A DNA stretch of 64,000 nucleotides from Pseudosporangium ferrugineum (GCF_003002065.1 NZ_PVZG01000002.1:186001-250000); one strand, 5' to 3'; shown: positions 51,830 through 61,418, numbered from the stretch's first letter. Notes: generated by a model not told the origin, from the sequence alone. Numbers and translations are program-made.

Positions 51830-54142
51830 TCAGCCGCTGCGGCTCGGGCGGGCCAGCGACAGCAGGAAGATCGTGGAGAGGAGCCAGCCGGCGAGCGTCG
51901 CGATGTGCAGCCACCACTCGACCGCGCCGCCGTGCGGGGTGCGCGCGTTGGCGTACCAGGTGGACCGCTGGCCGAGCGAGATCAGCGGCACCACCGTGTC
52001 GATCGCGTACAGGGCCGGGCTGAAGCAGCGCACCTGGCCCTCGCCGCAGGCGTCGGCGCGGGGGTGCCGCGCACTTTCGCTCACCGGCTCGGCGGTGGGC
52101 TGCGGGGCCGGAACCGGGGCGGCGTCGACCGTGACGAGCCGCCCGTCGGCGGCGTAGACGTTGCCGCGCTCGTCGGTGGCGCGCATCGTGTCCCGGGCGA
52201 CGGACTGGTGCAGCGACACGGTGACCGCGATGAGCAGCGCCATCAGCAGCCAGAGCACCCGGCTGGGGCGGAAGCCGTACCCGACCGTCAGCCCGTACGC
52301 GAGGTCGAGGACGTAGCGCAGCGGGCGGGTGCGGGCCGGGACGGCACGACGGGCGGCGTGCCGCTGGTCGATCAGGATCTCCTCGGCGTCGGCGGTGTAG
52401 CCGTGCCGGCGGAACACCGCGGCGAGCTGCTCGTACGGGCCGGAGTCGTACGCGGCCTGCCCGAGCAGCCACCTGCCCCGCTTGGCGCTGTCCCAGTCGA
52501 TCGGGGTGCCGGTGCCGCCGGGATGCTCGAACCGGTCGTAGGTGAGGCCGGAGACGACGAAGCGCTGCGGCCAGTGGTCCGGGTCGTCGGCGAGGATCGG
52601 CGTGCTGACGTTGGTGAGGTCGACGCTCGGCGACACCTCCGCCCACCCGAGGTAGAGGCCGCCGCGGACGGTGGCCGAGATCGCCTCGATCGCGTGCCCG
52701 GCCGGGTTGCGCATGCTCGGCCCCGGACAGTGGAACACGCCGCCCCGGCAATCCAGCCGGCCGTCCACCGTGGACCTGTTGAGCAGCACGTACCCGGTGG
52801 ACCGGAAGCCGTCGACGAGGCGTACGGAACCACCGATCAGGCACTGGTGCAGCGAGAGCGAAGGGCCGCCGGGGTTGTCCAGGACCGCGCCGCCGGCGTC
52901 GACGGCACCCTTGATCACGGCGTTGCGGAAGCGCACGTACCCGCCGGTGGCCGACATCTGCTCCAGGCGCAGATCGCCGTCGATCGCCGCGCCCGAGCCG
53001 GAGACCAGGGACCCGCCGCGCGGCCGGCTGAGCCGCACGCCGCGCAGGGACAGGTTTCCGTGCACGCGCATGCCGGTGAACCGCAGCTCGCCCCGCACGG
53101 TGACGCCGGGCGACATGGTGAGGTTCGACCGCAGCTCGGCGTTCGTCAGGTCCAGCGCCCGGCGGTCCGGGGCGTCGAACCGGCACGACCCCTCCACGGT
53201 GAGGCTGCCGAGGTCGCTCAGGGCCAGGTCGACGCCGCCCTCGAACCGGCAGGCGCCCTGGAGGGCGAGGTCGCCGCCGACGCTCAGCCGGGGCGCGTTC
53301 ACGGCCGTGCCGACGGTCCGGTTCGGACCGTACGGCCCGGCCACCGGCACGGGCGAGAGCGCCGTGACGATCGCGTCGCGCACCAGCATCTGCCCGCCGA
53401 TCCGGCCGTTGCCGAGGTCGATGCGGCCGGTGATCGCGGGCGGGCGGCCGGTGACCGGCTCCGGGATCAGGAAGAGGCTGCCGCCCACCTCCACCTCGCC
53501 CAGGTCGAGCGCGAGCCCGCCGGGACCGCCCAGCGTCGCCCCGGTCAGGTCCAGCGTGCCGTCGATCCGCGCGCCGATCATGCGTACCTCGGCGGTGGCG
53601 GTGAAGCCGCGCAGCAGGCGTACGGTTCCGCCGACCCGCATCCGGTCCGCCTGGATCGCCCGCTCGCCGCCGGCCACGATCGTCGTGTCGACGCACAGCA
53701 GCCGTCCGCCGATCTGCGACTCGCACAACCAGATCGCGGACCGCTTCGACGTGCTCGCGCTGGTCCGGTGGGCGCCGCTGACCGCGGACCGGGACAGATC
53801 CAGATCACCGCGGATCTGTACGCCGTTGGCGAGCAGCCCGGGCAGCGCGGGGGAGTCCGTGATGGTGAGCGCCGGCAGCCGCGCGTTCTCCAGCACCGGC
53901 GCGGCGTCGAAGGTGCACCCGTGGAAGCGCACCGGGAAGCCGATCTCCGTGCCGGCCAGGTCCAGCGTGCCCCGCACGCGCAGGTGGCGCAGGTGCAGCC
54001 CGCGCGGATCGACCCGGGCGGCGTCCGCCGTGCAGCAGCGCCGGATCGCGTCCGCGTCGACGCCCCGGCGCCCGCCGCCGTCCACTGTGCCGCCCGACCG
54101 GCAGGCCCTCAGCAACTCGCGGTACGGCACCCTGCCCCTCAT
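51830..54142 (-). CDS. Large beta-helix-like repeat protein with C-terminal membrane anchor
   Basis: A 770-residue protein. Residues about 50-530 are an irregular array of roughly 20-residue units of the form (V)xGxLxLxGaxIxG (e.g. IRGDLDLSRSAVSG, IDGTLDLTGATLGG, VRGELRFTGMRVHGNLSLRGVRL), predicting a solenoid beta-helix like pentapeptide-repeat or bactofilin-like proteins. A linker (about 545-620) leads to TM segments at about 630-650 and 740-765, with a Pro-rich loop between. Homologues are sometimes labelled membrane-associated oxidoreductase without visible cofactor motifs. No signal peptide is present, so the repeat domain is probably cytosolic. Function unknown. Confidence 0.75.
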   Translation of the reverse strand: MRGRVPYRELLRACRSGGTVDGGGRRGVDADAIRRCCTADAARVDPRGLHLRHLRVRGTLDLAGTEIGFPVRFHGCTFDAAPVLENARLPALTITDSPALPGLLANGVQIRGDLDLSRSAVSGAHRTSASTSKRSAIWLCESQIGGRLLCVDTTIVAGGERAIQADRMRVGGTVRLLRGFTATAEVRMIGARIDGTLDLTGATLGGPGGLALDLGEVEVGGSLFLIPEPVTGRPPAITGRIDLGNGRIGGQMLVRDAIVTALSPVPVAGPYGPNRTVGTAVNAPRLSVGGDLALQGACRFEGGVDLALSDLGSLTVEGSCRFDAPDRRALDLTNAELRSNLTMSPGVTVRGELRFTGMRVHGNLSLRGVRLSRPRGGSLVSGSGAAIDGDLRLEQMSATGGYVRFRNAVIKGAVDAGGAVLDNPGGPSLSLHQCLIGGSVRLVDGFRSTGYVLLNRSTVDGRLDCRGGVFHCPGPSMRNPAGHAIEAISATVRGGLYLGWAEVSPSVDLTNVSTPILADDPDHWPQRFVVSGLTYDRFEHPGGTGTPIDWDSAKRGRWLLGQAAYDSGPYEQLAAVFRRHGYTADAEEILIDQRHAARRAVPARTRPLRYVLDLAYGLTVGYGFRPSRVLWLLMALLIAVTVSLHQSVARDTMRATDERGNVYAADGRLVTVDAAPVPAPQPTAEPVSESARHPRADACGEGQVRCFSPALYAIDTVVPLISLGQRSTWYANARTPHGGAVEWWLHIATLAGWLLSTIFLLSLARPSRSG

Positions 54143-54177
54143 CCCGTCACGGTAGCGCCCCTACCGGTCCCGGGGCC

Positions 54178-54780
54178 TCAGCCGACGCGGACGGCGCGGA
54201 CCACGGCGTCGCGCAGGGGCTCCGCGTGGCCGACGTCGTTGAGCCGCTCCTCGGCGGTGACGACCTTCCACCGCGTACGGTCGAGCCCGGCCACGATGTC
54301 CGCGACCGTGACCGAGGCCTCGGCCGGGTGGTGCCCGTGCCCCGGGCTGTGCAGGTGCCCGACGATGAGCAACGTGCCGCCGGGCGCCACCCACCGCGCG
54401 ATCCGCTCGTAGAAGGCGAGCTGTGGCATCGCGGGATGCGCGTAGTGCGTGGTGACGAGGTCGAACTCGGCGGCCGGCTCCCACACGGTCAGATCCGCCT
54501 CGACCCACTCCACGCGGTCGCCGAGCCCGGCGCGCGCGGCCCGCTCCGCCCCGCGGGCCAGCGGCGCGGCGGCGATGTCGGCGGCGACGACCCGCCAGCC
54601 CCGCTCGGCGAGCCAGATCGCCTCGGCGCCGGCCCCGCACCCCGCGTCGAGGGCCGTCCCGGGCGTCAGGCCGTCGACCTCCCGGGCGAGATGCGCCTGC
54701 GCCGGGTGGCTGCCGTGCCCGTCACCGGACGCCTGACTCCAGTGCTGCGTCCAGTACGTCGCGTCGAAGCCGTGCTCCAT
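54178..54780 (-). CDS. Class I SAM-dependent methyltransferase
   Basis: A 200-residue methyltransferase with motif I ALDAGCGAGAEAIWLAERGW, motif II-like VAADIAAAPLARG, and FDLVTTHYAHPA and LLIVGH strands. The His-rich segment SPGHGHHPAEAS is reminiscent of thiopurine/tellurite-type enzymes. ATG 54780. It is divergent from the XRE-cupin regulator. Substrate unknown. Confidence 0.88.
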   Translation of the reverse strand: MEHGFDATYWTQHWSQASGDGHGSHPAQAHLAREVDGLTPGTALDAGCGAGAEAIWLAERGWRVVAADIAAAPLARGAERAARAGLGDRVEWVEADLTVWEPAAEFDLVTTHYAHPAMPQLAFYERIARWVAPGGTLLIVGHLHSPGHGHHPAEASVTVADIVAGLDRTRWKVVTAEERLNDVGHAEPLRDAVVRAVRVG

Positions 54781-54853
54781 CCGACCTGCCCCTTCGTCGT
54801 CACGTGCGGTTCCCCCTGACTGTCCGCCGCGCCGGTCGGATGAGCAAAGCTTC

Positions 54854-54867
54854 TTGCCGAATGGCAA
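54854..54867 (+). promoter_or_regulatory. Short palindrome before the XRE-cupin gene
   Basis: TTGCC-GAAT-GGCAA ends 9 nt before ATG 54877, in the gap shared with the divergent methyltransferase gene. It is a candidate autoregulatory operator. It resembles the outer half-sites of the TTGCCG palindromes but is shorter. Confidence 0.35.
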
Positions 54868-54876
54868 AGTGGCGGC

Positions 54877-55461
54877 ATGGAGAAGGACTGGGCCCGGACC
54901 CTCGACGCGGTCGGCCCGAGGCTGAAGCACCTGCGCCTGCGCCGCGACATCACGCTCACCGCCCTGGCGGCGGAGACGGGGATCTCGATCAGCACCCTGT
55001 CGAGGCTGGAGGCGGGGCTGCGCCGGCCGACCCTGGAACAGCTCCTGCCGCTGGCCCGCGCGTACGGGGTCACCATCGACGACCTGGTCGACGCGCCGCC
55101 GACCGGAGACCCCCGGATCAACCTCCGCCCGGTCGCGACCGGCGACGGCTCCACGGTCCTGCCGCTGACCCGCCGCCCGGGCGGCATCCAGGCGTACAAG
55201 TTCGTCCTCCCGGCGGGCGCGGACGACCGGGAGCCGGAGCTGCGCACCCACGAGGGCTACGACTGGGTCTACGTCCTCAACGGCACGCTGCGTCTCGTCC
55301 TCGGCGAGCACAACCTGATCCTCCAGGCGGGCGAGGCGGCGGAATTCGACACGCGCACGCCGCACTGGTTCGGCGCCACGAGCGCCGGGCCGGTGGAGTT
55401 CCTCAGCCTGATCGGCAGGCAGGGCGAACGAGCCCACCTCCGGGCCGCCCCACCCGGCTGA
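54877..55461 (+). CDS. XRE-cupin transcriptional regulator
   Basis: A 194-residue protein with an N-terminal XRE HTH (LKHLRLRRDITLTALAAETGISISTLSRLEAGLRRPTLEQLLPLARAYGVTIDDLVD) and a C-terminal cupin (RTHEGYDWVYVLNGTLRLVLGEHNLILQAGEAAEFDTRTPHWFGA). Proteins of this layout sense small molecules through the cupin and often control adjacent genes, here possibly the divergent methyltransferase. Confidence 0.92.
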   Translation: MEKDWARTLDAVGPRLKHLRLRRDITLTALAAETGISISTLSRLEAGLRRPTLEQLLPLARAYGVTIDDLVDAPPTGDPRINLRPVATGDGSTVLPLTRRPGGIQAYKFVLPAGADDREPELRTHEGYDWVYVLNGTLRLVLGEHNLILQAGEAAEFDTRTPHWFGATSAGPVEFLSLIGRQGERAHLRAAPPG

Positions 55462-55482
55462 CCGCCGGCCCGCGGGGCGGTC
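55460..55482. terminator. Bidirectional hairpin between convergent genes
   Basis: GACCGCC (55460-55466) pairs perfectly with GGCGGTC (55476-55482). It overlaps the stop codons of the XRE-cupin gene and the convergent kinase gene. Confidence 0.5.
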
Positions 55483-57115
55483 AGTTGTCGAGGCCGGCCA
55501 GGACGATGTTCTCCTCTGTGGCCGCCGACTCCGGCGTCGTCGGGTCCGGGTCCGGGTTCGTGGGGGGAGACGTGGTCTCCGTCGGCGGGGTGGTGGTCAC
55601 CGGCGGGTCCGACGGCTTCGGCTCCGACGAGGTCGGGGGCGGCTGGCTCGGCGTGCGGGGCGGCGACGACGAGGGCGCGGCCGGCGGGGTCGTCGTCGGG
55701 CGGGTCGTCGGCCGGGTCGTCGGGTTCGCCGGGGGCGGGGCCTGGTAGACCGGGTTCGTCGTGGCTGTTCTGGTGCGGGTCTGGCGCTCCACGTCGTCGA
55801 CCGGGATGTCGCGGATCGGGGCCGTCGTGGTCGGCGACGCGGTGCTGGGCCGCGGCATCGGGGTCACCGCTCCGGCGCCGCCCGCGCCGTCGACGGCGGC
55901 GTCCGCGGGGCGGCCGCCCGGGGTGGCGCCGCCGTTGGCGAGTTGGAGGCCGAGGACGCTGACGACCGCCAGGACGACCGCCAGCGAGGCCGTGACGGCG
56001 GCGCGGTGCCGGGGGTGCGCCAGGTGGGCGGCGGCGATGGACGCCGCCAGGGTCGCGCGGCGGGGGCGGGCCGGTTGGGCCGCGCCGGCGATGGCCGCGG
56101 TGAGGGCGGCCCGCCGCGGAAGCACCGGCCGGGTCGCGGCGGTGGGAGCGACAGGGCGGGTCGCCGCAGCGACCGTCGAGGCAGGGTGCGCCGCGGCGGC
56201 GGCTGCCGTGGGAGCGGGGTGTGTCGAGGCGGCACCGCGGCGCCGGGACCGGGTGGTGGTGGCGCGGCGCGCGGAGGTCGCGGCGGGGATCGGGGAGCGC
56301 ACCGAGCCCGCGGCGCGGCGGAGGATCTCGGCGGCGGCCGCGGCCGTCGGGCGGCGGGCCTGGTCGTCGGCGACGCAGGCCTCGTAGAGGCGGTTGATCT
56401 CGCGGGGGAGGCCGGGGATGCGCGGGAGGCGGGCGGTGCGGCCCTCGTGGCGGGCCGCGAGGATCTCACCGACCGTGCTGCCCGGCCAGGCGCGGGTGCC
56501 GGTGAGGCATTCGAAGAGCATCAGGCCGAGGGCGTAGACGTCCGCCGCCGGGTAGGTCGGCTCGCCGCGCAGCTGTTCCGGCGCGAGGTTGGCGGGGGTG
56601 CCCCAGAGCTGGCCGTGGGTGTCGAAGCTGCTCTGGCCGGCCGCCGCGGCGATGCCGAAGTCGAGCACCTTCACCCCGGCGGGGGTGAGCATGACGTTGC
56701 GGGGCTTGACGTCGCGGTGGACCAGGTCGCGTTCGTGCGCGGCGGCCAGGGCGGCGGCGGTGTCCGCGCAGACCGCGGCGGCGCGGCGCCAGTCCAAGGC
56801 TCCGGTGCGGGCCAGCTCGTCGGCGAGGGTGTCACCCTCGAGGAATTCCAGGATCAGGTACGGGACGCGCTCGTCGCCGTCGATCGCCTCGCCGTAGTCG
56901 TACACGCGGGCGATGTTGGGGTGGCTGAGGCGGGCGGCGGCGCGGGCCTCCCGCAGCACGTCGACGGCGGGTCCGTTGCCGTCCGGCCGGTACGGCGAGA
57001 ACAGCTTGACGGCGATCCGGCGCTTCAGGGTGCGGTCGTAGCCGCGGTGCACGACCGCGCTGCCGCCCCGCCCCACGGCCTCTTCCAGCCGGTAACGCCC
57101 CGCGAGCGATTCCAC
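55481..57115 (-). CDS. Membrane Ser/Thr protein kinase
   Basis: A 544-residue kinase. The catalytic domain is at about 8-265: glycine loop VGRGGSAVVHRG, ATP Lys in RRIAVKLF, catalytic loop HRDVKPRNVML, metal-binding DFG (VLDFGIA), and GTPANLAPEQL activation region. A basic Ala/Arg/Pro juxtamembrane segment (about 270-385) follows. One TM helix (about 390-410, AAVTASLAVVLAVVSVLGLQLA) precedes an extracytoplasmic Pro/Thr/Ser-rich tail without PASTA repeats. GTG 57115 is favoured by AAGGAG; an upstream GTG at 57166 would add 17 residues. Confidence 0.9.
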   Translation of the reverse strand: MESLAGRYRLEEAVGRGGSAVVHRGYDRTLKRRIAVKLFSPYRPDGNGPAVDVLREARAAARLSHPNIARVYDYGEAIDGDERVPYLILEFLEGDTLADELARTGALDWRRAAAVCADTAAALAAAHERDLVHRDVKPRNVMLTPAGVKVLDFGIAAAAGQSSFDTHGQLWGTPANLAPEQLRGEPTYPAADVYALGLMLFECLTGTRAWPGSTVGEILAARHEGRTARLPRIPGLPREINRLYEACVADDQARRPTAAAAAEILRRAAGSVRSPIPAATSARRATTTRSRRRGAASTHPAPTAAAAAAHPASTVAAATRPVAPTAATRPVLPRRAALTAAIAGAAQPARPRRATLAASIAAAHLAHPRHRAAVTASLAVVLAVVSVLGLQLANGGATPGGRPADAAVDGAGGAGAVTPMPRPSTASPTTTAPIRDIPVDDVERQTRTRTATTNPVYQAPPPANPTTRPTTRPTTTPPAAPSSSPPRTPSQPPPTSSEPKPSDPPVTTTPPTETTSPPTNPDPDPTTPESAATEENIVLAGLDN

Positions 57116-57293
57116 CCCGTGACTCCTTCCGGCCGTCGGTACTGGCGGCGCCTGGCCGTCACGCACCGTGCTGCTGTCCGGTGGCGGGGCCGTCGTTGCT
57201 GGTCACCGGCCGGATCGCGGCCCGTGAATGCCGCTCATCGTACCCGACCTGCGGCGTGGCGAAACACCCGTGAAGAGGGTCGCCCGGACGCGG

Positions 57294-57322
57294 GATGGCC
57301 ATCACGGAGAGTGATGGCCATC
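57294..57322 (-). terminator. Stop-proximal hairpin after the lipoprotein gene
   Basis: Perfect 12-bp arms GATGGCCATCAC and GTGATGGCCATC with a 5-nt loop lie 6 nt after the lipoprotein stop codon. There is no U-tract. The gap 57116-57328 otherwise shows no recognised element. Confidence 0.65.
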
Positions 57323-57328
57323 GGCTGC

Positions 57329-57913
57329 CTATTTCGTCTTTTTCGCGACCTCGCGTTCGCATTCCGGCATGTACTGGAGGCCGAGCCGGATCGACCGTGC
57401 GTCGTTGTCGTCGCCGCCGAGGGCCGCGCCGAGCCCTCCGTCGCCCACTGTCACATACTCGACACCCTTGGCCTTGAGGCATCTGACGACGGCGACCGCG
57501 AAGTCCCGGGCCTCCGGGTTCGCCGGGTCGCGCTCCCACGGCGGCAGCGGATAGAACCGCGGCTCGCAGACGCGGTTCGCGTCGTCCTCCCTCTTCTGCT
57601 CCGCGGGGGTGACCACATGCATCCGGGGGACGTCGCCCTTGGCCGGCTTGCCGGCGGGCTTGCGGGCCCCGTGCTCCGCCATGCACTTCTCGTACGGCCG
57701 GAGCATCGCCTCGAACTCCGCGGGGGTCGTGTCCAGCCGCTCCCGGGGCCGCTCCGGCGTCCGCGCCGAGGCGGAGGCGGACGGGGTGCCCGCGTCGCCG
57801 GCCACCGTCGCCACCTTCGCCGTGCCCCTGTCCCCGGCCGGTTCGCCGGAGCCGCACCCCGCCACGGAAGCCAGCGCGATCATCGCCACGATCGCCCCGT
57901 GTCCCACCCGCAT
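57329..57913 (-). CDS. Small lipoprotein of unknown function
   Basis: A 194-residue exported lipoprotein with lipobox ASVAGC (Cys about 20). After a Ser/Thr/Pro-rich linker, there are conserved-looking Cys in YEKCMAEHG, NRVCEPRF, VVRCLKAKG and MPECEREV that could form two disulfides. Similar Cys-bearing lipoproteins are common in actinobacteria without known role. ATG 57913 has GGAGGGG upstream. The stop is TAG. Confidence 0.75.
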   Translation of the reverse strand: MRVGHGAIVAMIALASVAGCGSGEPAGDRGTAKVATVAGDAGTPSASASARTPERPRERLDTTPAEFEAMLRPYEKCMAEHGARKPAGKPAKGDVPRMHVVTPAEQKREDDANRVCEPRFYPLPPWERDPANPEARDFAVAVVRCLKAKGVEYVTVGDGGLGAALGGDDNDARSIRLGLQYMPECEREVAKKTK

Positions 57914-57975
57914 GAACTCATCCCCTCCCGGGCGCGGGACCGCCCCGTGCCGACCGACAGCCTGCCGGGGCAAAG

Positions 57976-59208
57976 TCAGGAAGCTGTGAGGTCACCGTCG
58001 CGGCCGGTGAGGCGGGCCAGCGCGGTCCGGGCGCGGTCCTGCTCCTCCGGCCGGTCGATCTCCGTGGCCAGCGCCAGCGCCTCCCGGTGCCGGGCGATCG
58101 CCTCGCCGGTGCGGCCCTGTCCCGCCAGCGCGGCACCGAGCCCGTTGAGGACACAGGTCTGGCCGTACCGCTCGCCGAGCTCGAGGAAGATCGTGAGGGC
58201 CCGCTCGTAGTGGCCGGCCGCCTCGGCGTAGCCGCCGAGCAGGGTGGTGGCGTCGCCCAGGTTGTTCAGCGCGGTGGCCTCCCCGCCACGGTGCTCCAGC
58301 TCGCGGAAGACGGCGAGAGCCCGCAGGTTGTAGCCGGCGGCCGGGGCGGGCAGGCCCATCCGCACGTGCATGCTGCCCAGGTTGGTCAGGGTGTTGGCCT
58401 CGCCGAGCCGGTCGCCCAGCCGGACGAAACGGTCGAGTGCCTGCTCCTGGTAGGTCGCGGAGAGCTCACGCTGGCCGGCGGCGCTGTGCACCACACCCAG
58501 GTTCCCGAGGGTACGCGCCTCGCCCGGCCCGTCACCGAGCTCCCGGAAGAACGCCAGCGCCCGGGACAGGTGCCCGATCGCTTCCGGGTGGCGGCCCAGT
58601 TGCCAGCACACCACGCCCAGGTGGGCCAGCGCGGTGGCCTCGGCGAGGCCGTCGCCGAGCAGCCGGGCGGCGTGCTGCGCCTCGGTGTGCACCGTGAAGG
58701 CGTCGGCCGGGTGACCGCCGTTGTCCAGGTACGCGTACAGGATCCCGGCGAGCCGTACGGCGTGCTCCGGCCAGCCCTCGCGGGCGGCGTGCAGGCAGAC
58801 CGCCACCAGGCCGGCGCGTTCCCCGTCGAGCCAGAGCAGGGCGGTCTTCGGGTCGTCGAGCGCGGGCCCGCCGGGCGGCCGGGGCGGCAGGACCGGCCTG
58901 CGGTGCCGCTCGGCCGGGTAGAGCGCGTCCATGGCGGCAGCCGCGCCGTGGACGTAATGGTCGAAGAGGCGGCTCAGCGACTCCCGGCGTTCGGCGGGGC
59001 GGTCCTCCTCGCGGGCGCGGTCGGCGGTGTACGCCCGCACCAGGTCGTGCAGCACGTAGCGCCCGCTGACCGGCTGCTGGACCAGGTGCTCGCCGGTGAG
59101 GTGGCGCAGGTCGGCGACGGCGGTGTCGCGGTCGGTGCCGAGCAGCGCGGCGGCGGCATGGTCGTCGAGGTCGGGGCCGGGGTGGGCGGCCATGCGGCGC
59201 AGCAGCAT
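57976..59208 (-). pseudogene. STAND/TPR regulator, C-terminal TPR part after an in-frame TAG
   Basis: 410 residues: a winged-helix-like stretch (about 1-60) then a TPR array (about 150-400) with repeated units such as AIGHLSRALAFFRELGDGPGEARTLGNLGVVHSAAGQ. It is in the same frame as the upstream part and separated only by TAG (59233-59235) and eight sense codons. The context LS-TAG-QHLPARRQMLLRR corresponds to LSYQHLP in relatives, so the lesion is probably TAC to TAG (Tyr). ATG 59208 is an internal Met. Confidence 0.8.
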
Positions 59209-59232
59209 CTGCCGCCGGGCGGGAAGGTGCTG

Positions 59233-60333
59233 CTAGGACAGGTGCAGCGCGACCTCCACGCCGCTGTCCAGCCGGCGGTGACGGTGCCGTTCGTCGAGCC
59301 GGTCGGCGTGGTCGGTCACCGTCCAGCCGGGCCGGGCGCCCATCTGACCGGCGACGACGCTCAGGGCCAGCGGGAGGTGACCGCACCGGGCGGCGATCCT
59401 CGCGTACGCGGACCCGTCGTCGCCGACCGCGATCCCGGGCACCGACCGCCTCAGCAGCCCCTCGGCCTCGTCCGGCCCGAACGGCTCGACGTCGAGACGG
59501 AGAACCCCCTCCAGCCCGTCGAGCCGGCGCCGGGAGGTGATCAGCGTCAGCGTCTCCGGGCCGCCGGGGAGCAGCGGGCGCACCTGATCCTCGTCCGCCG
59601 CGTTGTCGAGCACGACGAGCGCCCGCCGACCGGCCAGCAGCTCGCGGAAGAGGGCCGACCGGGCCGGCAGGCCGTGCGGGATGTCGTGGCCGGACACCCC
59701 GAGCAGGCGCAGGAAGCCGTCGAGCACCGCGCCCGGCTCGGTCGGCGGCTGCCCCGGGTCCGGGTGGAAGCCGCGCAGGTTGACGAAGAGGGTCGTGCCG
59801 GAGCCGCCGCCGGCGGCGAGCAGGTGACCGGCGTGGACCGCCAGCTGGGACTTGCCGACGCCGGCCATCCCGGAGAGCACGCACACCAGCGGTCCCGCCG
59901 CGGCGCCGGCCGCCCGGGTCAGCCGGGCGGTCTCGTCCCGCCGTCCGGTGAAGGACGGCACGTCGTCCGGCAGCCGGTCGAGCACCCGCACCTGGCCGGC
60001 GGCCGCGGTCTCGGCGAGGGTGACGCGCAGCGCCTGCTGCCAGTGGGCCAGGTAGCCGGTGTCGTCGTGCAGGGCCCGTACGACGGCGAGCATCAGGTCG
60101 CTGTTGATCCGCCGCCGGCCGGTCTTGAAGCAGTCGACCACCGTGCCCCGGCGCGCGAGCTCCGCGTCCGGGCGCCTGGCGGCCCGCCGGTGCTCGTTCA
60201 CCCGGCGCGTGACGGCGTCGTACGAGGGATTCCCGGCCCAGAGCTTGAGCGCGCGCAGGCAGCCGACGAGCTCGTCCAGGCTGCGGACGGCTCCCGGATC
60301 GGGCGGCCCGGACGCCCCGTCGGCAGTCGTCAT
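59233..60333 (-). pseudogene. STAND/TPR regulator, N-terminal NTPase part ending at TAG
   Basis: 366 residues: an N-terminal helical, XRE-like segment (about 10-95), then an NB-ARC-type NTPase with P-loop SGMAGVGKSQLAVHAG, Walker B RRALVVLDNAAD, and LITSRRRL and GHLPLAL motifs, as in AfsR/NB-ARC signalling ATPases. ATG 60333 has GGGGAGG. It ends at TAG in place of a conserved Tyr codon, which separates the NTPase from its TPR sensor. Repaired length is about 785 residues. Confidence 0.82.
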
Positions 60334-60496
60334 GCCACCTCCCCGAGGCGCCACGATATCAATCGATGCGGGCGGCGTACGGATTCGTTTGGACTCGACC
60401 CGCGGCGGCCCCCACCGCGTTGCGATGGATCGTGGCGGCACCCCAGGGGGCGGCCTGCGCGGCGGGGTTACGGGGGGCTGCGCCGGCCGGCCCCGG

Positions 60497-61291
60497 TCAC
60501 GGGCGGGCGATCAGCACGGGGCAGGCGGCGTGGCGCAGCAGCCGGCTGCCGGCCGCGCCGAGCAGCACCCCCTCGAAGCCGTGGCGCCGCGGGCCCACGA
60601 CGACGAGCTGGGCGTTCGCGGTGCGCTCGGTGAGCACCACGTCGGGGCGGCCGGTGACGATCTCGCGGTGCGCGGTGACGCCCGGGTACTTCTCCCGCCA
60701 GGGGTCGAGCAGCGCGTCCGGGTCGCCGCCGAGGGGCGGCCCGGCCGGGTCCGCGCCGCCGCCGGCCCGCGCGGTGATCGCCACCAGCGGGGCGTCCCGC
60801 AGCGCCGCCTCCTCGAAGGCCCGGCCGACCACCGTGCCGGCGTCGGGCCCGTCGTCCGCGCCGGCCAGCACCGGGCCGTCCGCGGCGGCGTGCCCGCGCA
60901 CGACGGCCACCGAGCGCTTCGCGTGGGTGGCGACCTGGGCGCCGACCGATCCGGACGGCAGCCCCGGCAGCCGGCCGGCGGGGCGCGCGCCGACGACCAG
61001 CAGATCGGCCGTCTCGGCGGCGTGCAGCAGCACCGGCACCGCGTAGCCCGGCAGCGCCAGGCAGCGGACCTCGACGCCGGGCGCCTCCGACCGGGCGAGG
61101 GTGACCGCGGCGTGCAGCACGGCCTCCGTCCCGGGTGCCGGCGCCGCGCGGGGGCCGGGCCGGTCCCGGTGGTACGCCGCCAGCACCCGCAGCTCCGCCT
61201 CGCGCCGGCGGGCCTCGACCGCCGCCCAGCGCACCGCCGCGGTCGCGCCGGCCGAACCGTCCACGCCGACCGCTATCCGCGTCCTGATCAT
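60497..61291 (-). CDS. Tandem universal stress protein (two UspA domains)
   Basis: A 264-residue protein with two Usp folds. The first (about 3-140) starts RIAVGVDGSAGATAAVRWA and has VVGARPAGRLPGLPSGSVGAQVATHAKRSVAVVRG. The second (about 145-264) ends VVVGPRRHGFEGVLLGAAGSRLLRHAACPVLIARP. Both have G-rich ATP-binding signatures. ATG 61291 has GAGGAGG. The 163 nt between its stop and the STAND gene start hold only a GATATCAATCGAT stretch. Confidence 0.9.
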   Translation of the reverse strand: MIRTRIAVGVDGSAGATAAVRWAAVEARRREAELRVLAAYHRDRPGPRAAPAPGTEAVLHAAVTLARSEAPGVEVRCLALPGYAVPVLLHAAETADLLVVGARPAGRLPGLPSGSVGAQVATHAKRSVAVVRGHAAADGPVLAGADDGPDAGTVVGRAFEEAALRDAPLVAITARAGGGADPAGPPLGGDPDALLDPWREKYPGVTAHREIVTGRPDVVLTERTANAQLVVVGPRRHGFEGVLLGAAGSRLLRHAACPVLIARP

Positions 61292-61418
61292 GGCCGCCTC
61301 CTCGCAAGCCAGGAGGGCCCGACGTACGGGGGTCCCGGACCAGCCTCGTCCCGCGCCGCACCGGAGGCAAGGCCGCTTGCGCGCCGTGCACATTCCACCC
61401 GGGCCGGCGGCCGGAGGC

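Noticed and set aside
55600..55760. A tandem repeat array in the kinase 3' region
   Set aside because: It is the Pro/Thr/Ser-rich low-complexity tail of the kinase, without a constant unit.
38975..59235. TAG readthrough as pyrrolysine or amber suppression
   Set aside because: TAG ends several normal genes here, no suppressor tRNA or pyl gene is visible, and EccC and STAND proteins are not pyrrolysine enzymes.
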